DNA of 64,000 nucleotides from an uncultured Collinsella sp. GTDB lineage: Bacteria; Actinomycetota; Coriobacteriia; Coriobacteriales; Coriobacteriaceae. The DNA lies in the NCBI GenBank assembly GCA_934654775.1, contig CAKUGR010000011.1, forward strand, positions 1-64,000, read 5' to 3'. Positions within the stretch are counted from its first letter, which is position 1. Every line of letters starts with the position of its first letter. A model generated the notes under the pieces. That model searched no databases. It worked only from the letters and a program-made list of their open reading frames with translations, and was not told the origin of the DNA. Positions 50,740-59,296 of the stretch are shown piece after piece. Made by a program: the position numbers and the translations under genes.

Positions 50740-52458
50740 CTATTTACGAATGAGCGCATATCCCTCAAAGGGGCGAAGTGCCTGCAGGTCCTCAACATCC
50801 CCATAAGAGCGCAACAGCACGTCCCACTCCCCTTGAGCCAGCAGATCCCGGACTTCCGGACCCACTTCGCTCATATCATCGGAGAAATTGGCAACCACAA
50901 GCATCGATCCAGGCGCGGACATGTCTTCGATCGTCGCCACCGACGCATCATAGGGCTCTCCGACAGGAAGATTGCCAAATCGCCCATACGCGAGCACGGG
51001 CGCACTGTCCGCGTCAACAAAACGGACCTTGCCCGTCGCCACCACAGGCAACTCGTGCCGCAGCTCATTCACCTGACGATAGAACTCAAAAATTGAATTC
51101 GAAACGCCCACTTCGAGCTCCGCCGTTATCTCATCTTGGCTACAATCCTTCGCATCGCGAGCCATCGGAACCCAAGGCTCAGCGATCGAAAAACCATGGT
51201 GCACCTCGCCATTCCACTGCATGGGCAGGCGGCCGTTATCGCGCGAATGCATGTTAATGATCGCGAGCGCCTCTTCGGGTGCCTTTCCCTGCTCGAGCAA
51301 GATACGGTAATAGTTGCGGCTCTCGACATCGTTGAACTCTTCGATGCTCGTAAAGTGTGCGTTGGTCGAGCCCAGCTCGTCACCTTGATAGATATAGGGC
51401 GTGCCGCGCAACAGGTCCATAAAGAGCGCGAGCATCTTTGCCGCGGGAATGCGCAGGGAACCGTCGGTCCCAAAACGCGAGAGGGCGCGCGGCTGGTCGT
51501 GATTGTCCCAGAACACGGCATTCCAACCACCGCCCGCCTGCATGCCCTCCTGCCAGGCGGCAAGAGTCTTTTGCAACAGCGCGAAGTCAGGAACCTTGTT
51601 TACCCATTTCTTCCCGTTCTCAAAATCGACCTTAAGATGATGGAAGTTGAAGGTCATAGCGAGCTCGTGGTTTTGAGGCTGCGTATATCGAATGCAAGCC
51701 TCAAGGCCCGTCGAATTCATCTCTCCGACCGTCATCATGCCCTCGATGCCGCCCTCACGCACCAGCCCCTGGATGTAGCTGTCCACACGCGCACCGTCCG
51801 TGTAAAAGCGGCGGCCATCGCCCTCGTAGTCGTCTTCCCATGAATCTGGCTTATCGATTAGATTGATTACGTCGAAGCGAAAGCCGTCAACGCCCTTCTC
51901 GCGCCAAAAACGCAAGACATCGGCAACCTCATGCCTCACTTCAGGATTTTTCCAGTTGAGATCGGGTTGGCCCGGGTCAAATAGATGCAGGTACCATTTG
52001 CCAACATGAGGTTCCCAGGTCCAGGCGGGACCGCCAAACTTCGAATCCCAATTGCAGGGAAGCTCACGCGGTGTCCCCTCTTCAAAAATAAAGTAGTCCT
52101 GGTAGCGCTTGTCGCCCGCGATAGCTCGCTGAAACCACTCATGCTCGCTCGAAACATGGTTGAATACCATGTCGAGCATAAGGCCGATGCCGCGCGCATG
52201 CGCCTCGCGCGAAAGCTCTTCGAACTCCTCCATGGTTCCAAATCGCGGATCGATGCTTCGGTAATCGGCCACGTCGTAGCCGTTGTCCTTTTGCGGCGAG
52301 ACAAAAAATGGGGTTATCCAGAGGTAATCGATACCAAGCTGCTTGAGGTAGTCGAGCTTTTGCGTGATGCCGGGCAGATCGCCCCAGCCGTCGCCATTAG
52401 AATCGTTAAAGCTCTTGGGATAGATTTGGTACACGACCTTATTACTGATATCGAGCAT
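50740..52458 (-). CDS. treC: Trehalose-6-phosphate hydrolase
   Basis: This 572-residue GH13 alpha-glucosidase has N-terminal VVYQIYPKSFNDSNGDGWGD and LDMVFNHVSSEHEWF. The catalytic nucleophile is in GFRFDVINLIDK, the acid/base glutamate in VGEMNST and the transition-state aspartate in WDNHDQPRALSRFG. Oligo-1,6-glucosidases look similar. The trehalose assignment rests on the adjacent trehalose-type PTS permease and UTRA regulator. It should split trehalose 6-phosphate to glucose and glucose 6-phosphate. The ATG at 52458 matches the family start. The pilus operon begins 60 bp downstream on the same strand. Confidence 0.87.
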   Translation of the reverse strand: MLDISNKVVYQIYPKSFNDSNGDGWGDLPGITQKLDYLKQLGIDYLWITPFFVSPQKDNGYDVADYRSIDPRFGTMEEFEELSREAHARGIGLMLDMVFNHVSSEHEWFQRAIAGDKRYQDYFIFEEGTPRELPCNWDSKFGGPAWTWEPHVGKWYLHLFDPGQPDLNWKNPEVRHEVADVLRFWREKGVDGFRFDVINLIDKPDSWEDDYEGDGRRFYTDGARVDSYIQGLVREGGIEGMMTVGEMNSTGLEACIRYTQPQNHELAMTFNFHHLKVDFENGKKWVNKVPDFALLQKTLAAWQEGMQAGGGWNAVFWDNHDQPRALSRFGTDGSLRIPAAKMLALFMDLLRGTPYIYQGDELGSTNAHFTSIEEFNDVESRNYYRILLEQGKAPEEALAIINMHSRDNGRLPMQWNGEVHHGFSIAEPWVPMARDAKDCSQDEITAELEVGVSNSIFEFYRQVNELRHELPVVATGKVRFVDADSAPVLAYGRFGNLPVGEPYDASVATIEDMSAPGSMLVVANFSDDMSEVGPEVRDLLAQGEWDVLLRSYGDVEDLQALRPFEGYALIRK

Positions 52459-52497
52459 TGCTCGTCCTCGCTCATCACCAGGGAATATGAAATACAA

Positions 52498-52532
52498 GAG
52501 CGCCGCTGATGGGCAAAGCCACCGCGGCGCTC
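52498..52532 (-). terminator. Hairpin between treB and treC
   Basis: The 9-bp stem GAGCGCCGC / GCGGCGCTC with a GGC / GCC inner pair has no T-run. It is likely an intercistronic attenuating or stabilising structure. Confidence 0.45.
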
Positions 52533-52547
52533 GTAGGGCACGTAGGG

Positions 52548-54023
52548 TTACTTATCCTGAGCGGCCAACTCCGCGCGAATCTCGGCGGCACTGGCCTCGG
52601 CCTCCTCGCGAATGCCCTTCTTGGAGCCCACGATAACCGTCAGAACAAAAGGAACGACCAGCACGATGAGCATACAAACCGCAAACATCGCCCAGCTGTC
52701 AGGCTGCATCGAAAGGATTCCCGGCAGGCCACCGACACCAACGGCGTTTGCGGTGCAGTTTGTCACCACGCTCAAAAGACCAGCAAGGGAGGAGCCGATC
52801 ATGGCGCACACAAACGGGAACGTGTACTTAAGGTTGACGCCGAACATGGCAGGCTCGGTAACACCCAGGTAGCAAGAGATGATGGCGGGGATATTTACCT
52901 GCTGGTCACGATCGTTGGAACGCTGCAGGTACGCCATGCCCAATACAGCCGAGCCTTGTGCGATATTGGAAAGCGCGATCATGGGCCAAAGCATAGTGCC
53001 ACCAAAATCGGCAATCAGCTGCAGGTCGATGGCGTTAGACATGTGGTGCAGGCCGGTAATAACCAGCGGCGCATAAAACGCACCAAAGAGAGCGCCGAAC
53101 AGGGCACGGAACGGACCGGTGATGCCGGCGTAAATGATGGCGGAGACACCGCTACCGAGCCACCAGCCAATGGGTCCCAGGACAAAGTGGGCGGCCATGA
53201 CGGCAAGCAGCAGGCTGCAGAACGGAACGACGATCATCGAGACGACCTCGGGCGTGATCTTGCGGAAGAAACGCTCCAAGAAGCCAAGTGTAACTGCGGC
53301 GAGAATCGCGGGGATGACCTGCGCCTGATAGCCAATCATATTGACCTGGGCAAAGCCAAAGTCCCAATGCGGAATCTGATCAGCCGGCGTGCCGGCAACG
53401 GCATAGGCGTTAAGAAGTTGCCCGGAGATGAGCGTCAGGCCCAAAACGATACCGAGCATAGGCGTGCCACCCATCTTTTTGGTGACCGACCAACAGATGC
53501 CTACTGGAATGCCAGTATGGAAGACTGCCTCGCCAATCAGCCATAAAAAGCTGTCGACGCCAGCCCAAAATTGACTCAGCTGCACGAGCGTCTGCGTACC
53601 GTCGCCAAACACATACAACGAATCGATGCAATTGCGGAAACCGAGAATGAGGCCGCCGACGATAACAGCGGGAATGATAGGTGCAAATACCTCGGCGATA
53701 ACCGTCATGGCGCGCTGAATGGGATTCTGGTTTTGGACGGCGGCAGCCTTGGCTGCGTCCTTGCTCACGCCCTCGATTCCGGCGATCTCGGTAAACTCCG
53801 AATAGTAGGCTTTGACGTCGTTACCAATGATGACCTGGAACTGCCCAGCCTGCGTAAAGCTGCCCTTGGTATATGGAAGCGCCTCGATAGCCGGCACGTC
53901 GGCCTTCGATTCATCGTTGAGCACGAACCTCATGCGTGTCATACAGTGGCTCACGGCGGCAATATTGTCCTTGCCTCCCACCAGCTCGAGCAGCTTGGTC
54001 GCGTCGTCCGCATACTTACCCAT
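52548..54023 (-). CDS. treB: PTS trehalose-specific EIIBC component
   Basis: This 491-residue permease takes up and phosphorylates trehalose. The EIIB domain (about 1-85) has the phospho-cysteine in AAVSHCMTRMRFVL. The EIIC domain (about 110-470) has about ten membrane segments and motifs GLHHMSNAIDLQL and CYLGVTEPAMFGVN (glucose-family GITEP-like). No EIIA domain is present, so a free EIIA must be supplied elsewhere. AAAGGAGG precedes the ATG at 54023. It is divergent from the treR gene across operator palindromes. Confidence 0.9.
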   Translation of the reverse strand: MGKYADDATKLLELVGGKDNIAAVSHCMTRMRFVLNDESKADVPAIEALPYTKGSFTQAGQFQVIIGNDVKAYYSEFTEIAGIEGVSKDAAKAAAVQNQNPIQRAMTVIAEVFAPIIPAVIVGGLILGFRNCIDSLYVFGDGTQTLVQLSQFWAGVDSFLWLIGEAVFHTGIPVGICWSVTKKMGGTPMLGIVLGLTLISGQLLNAYAVAGTPADQIPHWDFGFAQVNMIGYQAQVIPAILAAVTLGFLERFFRKITPEVVSMIVVPFCSLLLAVMAAHFVLGPIGWWLGSGVSAIIYAGITGPFRALFGALFGAFYAPLVITGLHHMSNAIDLQLIADFGGTMLWPMIALSNIAQGSAVLGMAYLQRSNDRDQQVNIPAIISCYLGVTEPAMFGVNLKYTFPFVCAMIGSSLAGLLSVVTNCTANAVGVGGLPGILSMQPDSWAMFAVCMLIVLVVPFVLTVIVGSKKGIREEAEASAAEIRAELAAQDK

Positions 54024-54084
54024 GCGTTCCTCCTTTTGCGTTAACTGATAGAAACCGTAGGTGGCCAACCCGTCTATGAATAGC

Positions 54085-54100
54085 ACTTATTTGAATAAGT
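54085..54100. promoter_or_regulatory. TreR operator site 1
   Basis: The perfect 7+2+7 palindrome ACTTATTTGAATAAGT lies in the treB-treR intergenic region and is identical to site 2. The two are 61 bp apart. Confidence 0.8.
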
Positions 54101-54145
54101 TGCTTTACAGCAATTAGTTTAGTCGGATTGATTCTACGATTCTTG

Positions 54146-54161
54146 ACTTATTTGAATAAGT
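54146..54161. promoter_or_regulatory. TreR operator site 2
   Basis: This is a second identical ACTTATTTGAATAAGT palindrome, between treB and treR. A half-conserved third version (ACTTATTTAAATGATT) lies at 54227-54242, just before the treR start. Confidence 0.8.
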
Positions 54162-54226
54162 GGATGAACGGTCGTTTTTGCGCGGTGAACGGCAGGCATC
54201 ATGCTCGAACGGTATACTGAAGCACA

Positions 54227-54242
54227 ACTTATTTAAATGATT
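54227..54242. promoter_or_regulatory. Degenerate third TreR operator
   Basis: ACTTATTTAAATGATT keeps the left half and part of the right half of the TreR palindrome. It abuts the treR ribosome site, suggesting autoregulation. Confidence 0.5.
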
Positions 54243-54254
54243 GAAAGGATGGCT

Positions 54255-54971
54255 ATGAAAGCCATTTGGCAAGGTATTTACAACGATATCAAGGGCGACA
54301 TTCTTGAGGGGACGTATCCGTTTCAGTCGTTTCTCCCCTCCGAGGCCCAACTCGTCCAAAAATACGAGTGTTCGCATAACACACTTCGACGCGCACTCAC
54401 CGCGCTCGCCGACGAGGGACTGGTGCAACCGATTCACGGCAAGGGTGTCCGCGTCATCTGGCGCCCACGCAGCCGTGCCCTGTTTGAGGTTGGAGGTATC
54501 GAAACATACGACGAGTCCGTCAGGCGCATGGAGCTTGATTCCGAAACAAAGGTGACGCTCTTTGAGCAAGTCAAAGCCACCGAAAAGGCAGCCCACAGAA
54601 CGGGGTTTGAAGTCGGGACAGATCTCATTCATCTCGAGCGCGTTCGTTCCATAGCCGGTTGCCCAGTCATTCACGATGAAAGCTATTTTTTGGCAAGCGA
54701 CGTACAGGGGCTCGATGCCGATAAGGCCTCAAGCTCCATTTATCGATATCTCGAGCAGGACCTTGGCCTTAAGATTGCCCAAAGCAGTCGCCAAATAACC
54801 GTCGAACCCGCCACCAAGCGCGATTATGAGCTGTTGGACCTTCCCGAAGACTGCTACATGGCCGTTGTGTCCAACCAAGTCTTTACCGCCGCCGGAGAAA
54901 TGTTCGAATACACCTGTTCGCGACACCGCCCCGACTACTTTATCTTTCACGATATCGCCCGACGCAAGTAG
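54255..54971 (+). CDS. treR: GntR/UTRA-type trehalose operon repressor
   Basis: This 238-residue regulator has an N-terminal winged-helix GntR domain (about 1-70: FLPSEAQLVQKYECSHNTLRRAL) and a C-terminal UTRA effector domain (about 85-235: HRTGFEVGTDLIHLERVR, SSIYRYLEQD, FEYTCSRHRPDYF). It is expected to release DNA on binding trehalose 6-phosphate. The start at 54255 has AAAGG six bases upstream. It is divergent from treB with three operator palindromes between. An intrinsic terminator follows. Confidence 0.92.
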   Translation: MKAIWQGIYNDIKGDILEGTYPFQSFLPSEAQLVQKYECSHNTLRRALTALADEGLVQPIHGKGVRVIWRPRSRALFEVGGIETYDESVRRMELDSETKVTLFEQVKATEKAAHRTGFEVGTDLIHLERVRSIAGCPVIHDESYFLASDVQGLDADKASSSIYRYLEQDLGLKIAQSSRQITVEPATKRDYELLDLPEDCYMAVVSNQVFTAAGEMFEYTCSRHRPDYFIFHDIARRK

Positions 54972-54977
54972 CAGCGA

Positions 54978-55015
54978 AAAACGGCTCAAATCCAAACCCG
55001 GATTTGAGCCGTTTT
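54978..55015 (+). terminator. Terminator of treR
   Basis: The perfect 16-bp stem AAAACGGCTCAAATCC / GGATTTGAGCCGTTTT is followed by TATTTG. It is identical to the stem at 39676-39713. Confidence 0.92.
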
Positions 55016-55057
55016 TATTTGTTGATGTTGCGTAACCAACAGCGAGCGGGTCGCAAA

Positions 55058-55186
55058 TGCCCCAGGTTGCCGCGAAAGAGAAGCGACGCGCACTTCGGTA
55101 CGCGAGCGACGGCTTGAACGGCAAGATGGGGTGCTTGCGGCCCGCGCAGCGTCGAGCAGTTACGCGGTTTGGTAAAACCGCGTAAC
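55058..55186. repeat. Composite palindromic repeat (full copy)
   Basis: This copy contains both modules. 55058-55143 matches the reverse complement of the element between the S-component genes (13091-13164). 55159-55186 is the hairpin GTTACGCGGTTT-GGTA-AAACCGCGTAAC, shared with 30021-30048 and in part 7699-7730. It lies between treR and ettA. Confidence 0.78.
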
Positions 55187-55190
55187 AGAA

Positions 55191-56870
55191 CTAGTCGCGC
55201 GTCAGCTTGCGATGAATACGATGCGGCTGGGCTGCGTCCTCGCCCAAGCGCTCGATGCGGTTGGCCTGATAGGCCTCGAAGTTGCCCTCGAACCAGTACC
55301 AGTTGCCCGGGTTCTCGTCGGTGCCCTCCCATGCCAAGATGTGCGTGGCAACACGGTCTAGGAACATACGGTCATGGCTAATGACGACCGAGCATCCCGG
55401 GAACTCGAGCAGCGCGGCCTCGAGCGAGGACAGGGTCTCGACGTCCAAGTCGTTCGTGGGCTCGTCGAGCAGCAGCAGGTTGCCGCCCTGCTTGAGCGTG
55501 AGTGCCAGGTTCAGACGGTTACGCTCGCCGCCGGAAAGCACGCCGGCGCGCTTCTGCTGGTCCTGGCCCTTAAATCCAAAGCTCGCCACATAGGCGCGGC
55601 TCGGGACCTCAGTCTCGCCGACCATCATGTGGTCCAGGCCGTCCGAGACGACCTCCCACAGGTTCTTATCGGGGTCGATGCCGGAACGGTTCTGGTCGAC
55701 GTAAGAAATCTTGACGGTCTCGCCCACCTCGAGCTCGCCCGAGGTCAGCGGCTCCAGGCCAACGATGGTCTTGAACAGCGTGGTCTTACCGACGCCGTTG
55801 GGGCCGATCACGCCCACGATGCCGTTGCGCGGCAGGGTGAACGAAAGGTCGTCGATGAGCACACGACCGTCGAACTCCTTGTGCAGGTGATGGGCCTCGA
55901 GGACCTTGTTGCCCAGACGCGGGCCGACGGGGATGCGGATGTCGGTCCAGTCGAGCTTCTGGCTTGCGCGGGCCTCGGCCTCCATCTCCTCATAGCGAGC
56001 CAGACGGGCTTTGTTCTTGGCCTGACGGGCCTTGGGGCTGGAGCGCACCCATTCGAGCTCGGCCTCCATGCGCTTGGCGAGCTTGGCGTCGCGGTTGCCC
56101 TGCGCCTCGATACGGGCGGCCTTGGTCTCCAGATACGTAGAGTAGTTTCCCTTGTAGGGATAGAGGTGACCACGGTCGACCTCGCAGATCCACTCGGCGA
56201 CGTTGTCCAGGAAGTAACGGTCGTGCGTAACGGCCAGAACGGCACCCTGGTAGTTGTGCAGGAAGTGCTCGAGCCACAGGATCGACTCGGCGTCCAGGTG
56301 GTTCGTGGGCTCGTCGAGCAGCAGCAGGTCGGGGGCCTCGAGCAGTAGCTTGCACAGGGCCACGCGACGGCGCTCGCCACCGGAGAGCACATTGACCGGC
56401 ATATCGGAATCGGGCAGCTGCAGGGCGTCCATGGCCTGGCCGAGCTTGGAATCGATATCCCAGCCGTCGGCGGCGTCGATCTCGTCCTGGAGTTTGCCCA
56501 TCTCCGCCATGAGGGCGTCCATGTCGCAGTCCGGGTCGCACATCTCCTCGCCGATCTTGTTGAAGCGATCGACCTTGGCGATCATGTCGCCAAACGCCAT
56601 GCGCACGTTCTCGATAACGGTCTTGTCGTCATCGAGCGGCGGCTCCTGCTGCAGGATGCCCACGGTGTAGCCGGGGGTGAGCCTGGCGTCGCCGTTGGAG
56701 ACCTCCTCGATACCGGCCATAATCTTGAGCAGGGTCGACTTGCCCATACCGTTGGGGCCCACGACGCCGATCTTGGCGCCGGGATAGAAGCTCAGGGTCA
56801 CATCGTCAAGGATCACCTTGTCGCCATGGGCCTTGCGAGCCTGATACATCTGGTAGATGAACTCCGCCAT
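55191..56870 (-). CDS. ettA: Energy-dependent translational throttle A (ABC-F)
   Basis: This 559-residue ABC-F protein binds the ribosome E site and gates entry into elongation according to ATP/ADP ratio. It has two ATPase domains (Walker A GPNGMGKST and GPNGVGKTT; signatures LSGGERRR and LSGGERNR; DEPTNHLD and DEPTNDLD). Between them is the P-site tRNA-interaction linker with SSPKARQAKNKARLARYEEM. There are no membrane segments. The length is typical. It ends beside a large palindromic repeat. Confidence 0.96.
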   Translation of the reverse strand: MAEFIYQMYQARKAHGDKVILDDVTLSFYPGAKIGVVGPNGMGKSTLLKIMAGIEEVSNGDARLTPGYTVGILQQEPPLDDDKTVIENVRMAFGDMIAKVDRFNKIGEEMCDPDCDMDALMAEMGKLQDEIDAADGWDIDSKLGQAMDALQLPDSDMPVNVLSGGERRRVALCKLLLEAPDLLLLDEPTNHLDAESILWLEHFLHNYQGAVLAVTHDRYFLDNVAEWICEVDRGHLYPYKGNYSTYLETKAARIEAQGNRDAKLAKRMEAELEWVRSSPKARQAKNKARLARYEEMEAEARASQKLDWTDIRIPVGPRLGNKVLEAHHLHKEFDGRVLIDDLSFTLPRNGIVGVIGPNGVGKTTLFKTIVGLEPLTSGELEVGETVKISYVDQNRSGIDPDKNLWEVVSDGLDHMMVGETEVPSRAYVASFGFKGQDQQKRAGVLSGGERNRLNLALTLKQGGNLLLLDEPTNDLDVETLSSLEAALLEFPGCSVVISHDRMFLDRVATHILAWEGTDENPGNWYWFEGNFEAYQANRIERLGEDAAQPHRIHRKLTRD

Positions 56871-56962
56871 TTGTCTGTTTTATCCTTTCTACCTGCTGCT
56901 TCCCTATTCTTGATTCGCTTTAGTGGAAACGAAATGAGGAAACCAGCTCTGAAACTTAACGA

Positions 56963-56990
56963 AAAAGGGGCATGGTTGCCCACGCCCCCT
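56963..56990 (-). terminator. Terminator of the SdpR/SdpI operon
   Basis: The minus strand reads GGGGGCGTGGGCAACCATGCCCCTTTTT: a GC stem with one mismatch and a T-run, 64 bp past the SdpI stop. Confidence 0.85.
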
Positions 56991-57054
56991 AATACTACCT
57001 GGGAAAAGTCCCCCGGAACACACTATGAACTGCGTACGCTAGTTTTCCGCAACC

Positions 57055-57759
57055 TTAGCGAACGGCTCGCTGCGATTTGCGCCACAGCAGATACGAATAG
57101 ACGTAGGCAGCGCCAGCTGAACCAAACGCCAGCACCGCAATCACCGCGGCGACGACTTCACTCGAAAGCACGCTACCCGCCACGCCCATCACAATCAGGC
57201 CAATACCCAGCACCATAAAGCAGGCACCGCCAAAACGCTGCGTACGGCGCCAGTTCTCGGGATCGGCAAGCGCCCAGGGCGTTTTGATACCGAGCGTATA
57301 GTTCTGCTTCACACGCGGCAAGTAGTTACCCACACCAATGAAGAGCAAGCCGATAGCGCCGGAAATCAGCACGTTGACCGAACCGACCGCCGGCACCACG
57401 CCCCAGACCGTAAGCTCACCCAACCAGCTTATGGCACACATGAACAAGGTGAAGGCGATTACGAAGCCCTGGTAGAACTTGCCGGAGGTTCGATATGCCT
57501 CACCTTTGGGATCGATGCGCGGCACCACGCAGAACATTGCGAGAAGCGCCAGAGGCAGCACGCCGAGCGCGGAGGCCATCCAGCTAGGACCCCAACCGTC
57601 GACGGCGCCGTTCGCGCCCCAGTGCGTGGGAATCTGCGCAGGCAAGCTCGGCATCACCCAGAGATGCGCAGCAACATTAATTGCGCAGACCACAACAAGC
57701 ATGGCCCATACACGCGGCGATACCCCCGTGGCGTGAACGCCCTTGTTTTCGTTATTCAT
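57055..57759 (-). CDS. SdpI/DUF1648 family membrane protein
   Basis: This 234-residue protein has about six membrane segments. The N-terminal region (HLWVMPSLPAQIPTHWGANGAVDGWG) matches the DUF1648 pattern. The central IGLLFIGVGNYLPRVKQNYTLGIKTPWAL is the SdpI signature. In Bacillus subtilis, SdpI gives immunity to the SdpC toxin and senses it to sequester SdpR. The start overlaps the end of the ArsR-type gene by 8 bp, the same operon order as sdpR-sdpI. No toxin gene is nearby. Confidence 0.9.
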   Translation of the reverse strand: MNNENKGVHATGVSPRVWAMLVVVCAINVAAHLWVMPSLPAQIPTHWGANGAVDGWGPSWMASALGVLPLALLAMFCVVPRIDPKGEAYRTSGKFYQGFVIAFTLFMCAISWLGELTVWGVVPAVGSVNVLISGAIGLLFIGVGNYLPRVKQNYTLGIKTPWALADPENWRRTQRFGGACFMVLGIGLIVMGVAGSVLSSEVVAAVIAVLAFGSAGAAYVYSYLLWRKSQRAVR

Positions 57760-58030
57760 CCTTATCACCTTCAGTGTCTGTAAAGCCCATAAACCAGCCG
57801 ATCAAGTCCTGCATGACAGTGGTGTTTAAGCTGTAAACGATGTTTTGGCCATGACGTTCGTCGGTCACCAACCCGGCGTTTTTGAGCGTCGCCAAGTGAT
57901 GGCTCAATGACGGCTTGCTGATGTCAAAATGCTCGGCAAGCTCCCCGGCCGTACAATTGCCCTCGCGCAGCAGTTCCAAAATGCGCCGCCGTGTTGGATC
58001 CCCCAGCGCTTTAAAACCTTCTCCCGGCAT
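57752..58030 (-). CDS. ArsR/SdpR-type transcriptional repressor
   Basis: This 92-residue winged-helix protein has FKALGDPTRRRILELLREGNCTAGELAEHFDISKPSLSHHL, the classic ArsR fold, with LKNAGLVTDERHGQNIVYSL as the wing. It lacks metal-binding cysteines of the CxC type, which fits SdpR rather than a metal sensor. GAGGAGG precedes the ATG at 58030. It overlaps the SdpI-like gene. A direct/palindromic TAGA-type sequence lies in the leader, but no clear operator is defined. Confidence 0.9.
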   Translation of the reverse strand: MPGEGFKALGDPTRRRILELLREGNCTAGELAEHFDISKPSLSHHLATLKNAGLVTDERHGQNIVYSLNTTVMQDLIGWFMGFTDTEGDKDE

Positions 58031-58196
58031 AGGGCCTCCTCTCAGTATTTCGTTCGACGCACACACTATACTCGGTATTTAGATGTTTGTCTAATTATCT
58101 AATTTGCAACGTAATATAGAACATTCGTTCGCATTTAGCTATAATGGAAGTTGAAGCAGATGGGCCAGCTCCCTCTACCCAAGAAGAAGATGGACT

Positions 58197-58283
58197 ATGA
58201 GTATTGACGATGTCCTGACGTTGTTATTGCTTGTAATCGCGGCTGTGGAGCTCGGCATCCATATTGGAGGTCGAATGAAATAG
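58197..58283 (+). CDS. 28-residue holin-like toxin-type microprotein
   Basis: The short frame encodes MSIDDVLTLLLLVIAAVELG and eight further residues, HIGGRMK included: a single hydrophobic helix with a short basic end. The pattern and the TAG-CCGCC sequence right after the stop recall the 'putative holin-like toxin' family of type I systems. A TATAAT box lies at 58140. A hairpin (58341-58367, TGGC-ACCCG / CGGGTGCCA) follows. The ribosome site is only moderate (GAAGAAGATGG). An antisense antitoxin RNA would be expected, but I cannot show it. Confidence 0.6.
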   Translation: MSIDDVLTLLLLVIAAVELGIHIGGRMK

Positions 58284-58490
58284 CCGCCCCCGCGTAATGC
58301 GAAGACGGCCACTTCTCACGCCATAAACGTGTTTCGGAGTTGGCTAACCCGCTGCAACGGGTGCCATCTGCTTCATCTTATGCGAATCACTGCCTCATTT
58401 CAACAAGCCCCTAGGGCTCAAATGGAATCGCGATAATACCTATAATGGCGATAGCTAAAACACGATTCGCTTCCCCATCGGAGGATGTCT

Positions 58491-59282
58491 ATGACCGAAA
58501 CTGCTGCACTCGTCGAGACACGCGACACCAAGCTCGAAATCATCATGGGCCGCGAGGCACTCGACAAGCTCGCCGATGCCACGGTGCTGGTACTCGGCTG
58601 CGGAGGTGTGGGCTCTAACTGCTGCGAGGCACTTGCCCGTGGCGGCATTGGTCATTTCGTCATTCTGGACAAGGACATCATCGCGCCCAGCAATATCAAT
58701 CGCCAGGCCATCGCCTTTCACAGCACCATCGGCAAGCGCAAGGTTGACGTGATGGGAGCCATGATCCACGATATCAATCCTGCCGCCACCGTCATCAAGC
58801 GTACCGAATACCTGCTGAGCGACAACATCGACGAGTTCTTTGCGAGCGTTTTTGAGCAGACGGGCGGCAAGCTCGACTACGTCGTCGACGCCATCGACAC
58901 CATCTCGGCCAAGCTCACCATTGCCAAATATGCTCAGGACCACGACATTCGTTTGGTCAGTTCCATGGGCGGGGCCAACAAGCTCCATCCCGAGTGCCTC
59001 CGCTTTGCCGACATCTTCGATACGGTACGTGACCCCATGAGCCGCATTATGCGCAAAGAATGTAAGAAGCGCGGAATCAAGAGCCTACATGTACTGTTTA
59101 GCTGCGAGGAATCGGTTAAGACACAGCCCCGCGACCCTTCCAACATCCACGAGCGCACCGAGCTGGGAACTGCCAGTTTTATGCCGCCCATCATGGGTCA
59201 GATGATTGCCGGCGAGGTTATCCGCCAGATTAGCGGGCGCGGGTGCGAGCGCGTGCGCGCCGATGGCCAGCGCTTGGACTAG
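58491..59282 (+). CDS. tcdA: tRNA threonylcarbamoyladenosine dehydratase
   Basis: This 263-residue E1-like (ThiF/MoeB superfamily) enzyme cyclises t6A at position 37 of tRNAs to ct6A using ATP. It has the nucleotide-binding VLVLGCGGVGSNCCEAL, LDKDIIAPSNINRQ and YVVDAIDTISAK. The C-terminal GTASFMPPIMGQMIAGEVIRQI completes the TcdA pattern. GGAGG lies six bases before the ATG at 58491. The TatD gene starts 15 bp after its stop, forming an operon. A TATAAT box at 58441 is a likely -10. Confidence 0.93.
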   Translation: MTETAALVETRDTKLEIIMGREALDKLADATVLVLGCGGVGSNCCEALARGGIGHFVILDKDIIAPSNINRQAIAFHSTIGKRKVDVMGAMIHDINPAATVIKRTEYLLSDNIDEFFASVFEQTGGKLDYVVDAIDTISAKLTIAKYAQDHDIRLVSSMGGANKLHPECLRFADIFDTVRDPMSRIMRKECKKRGIKSLHVLFSCEESVKTQPRDPSNIHERTELGTASFMPPIMGQMIAGEVIRQISGRGCERVRADGQRLD

Positions 59283-59296
59283 CGGAGCGCGCCGAG

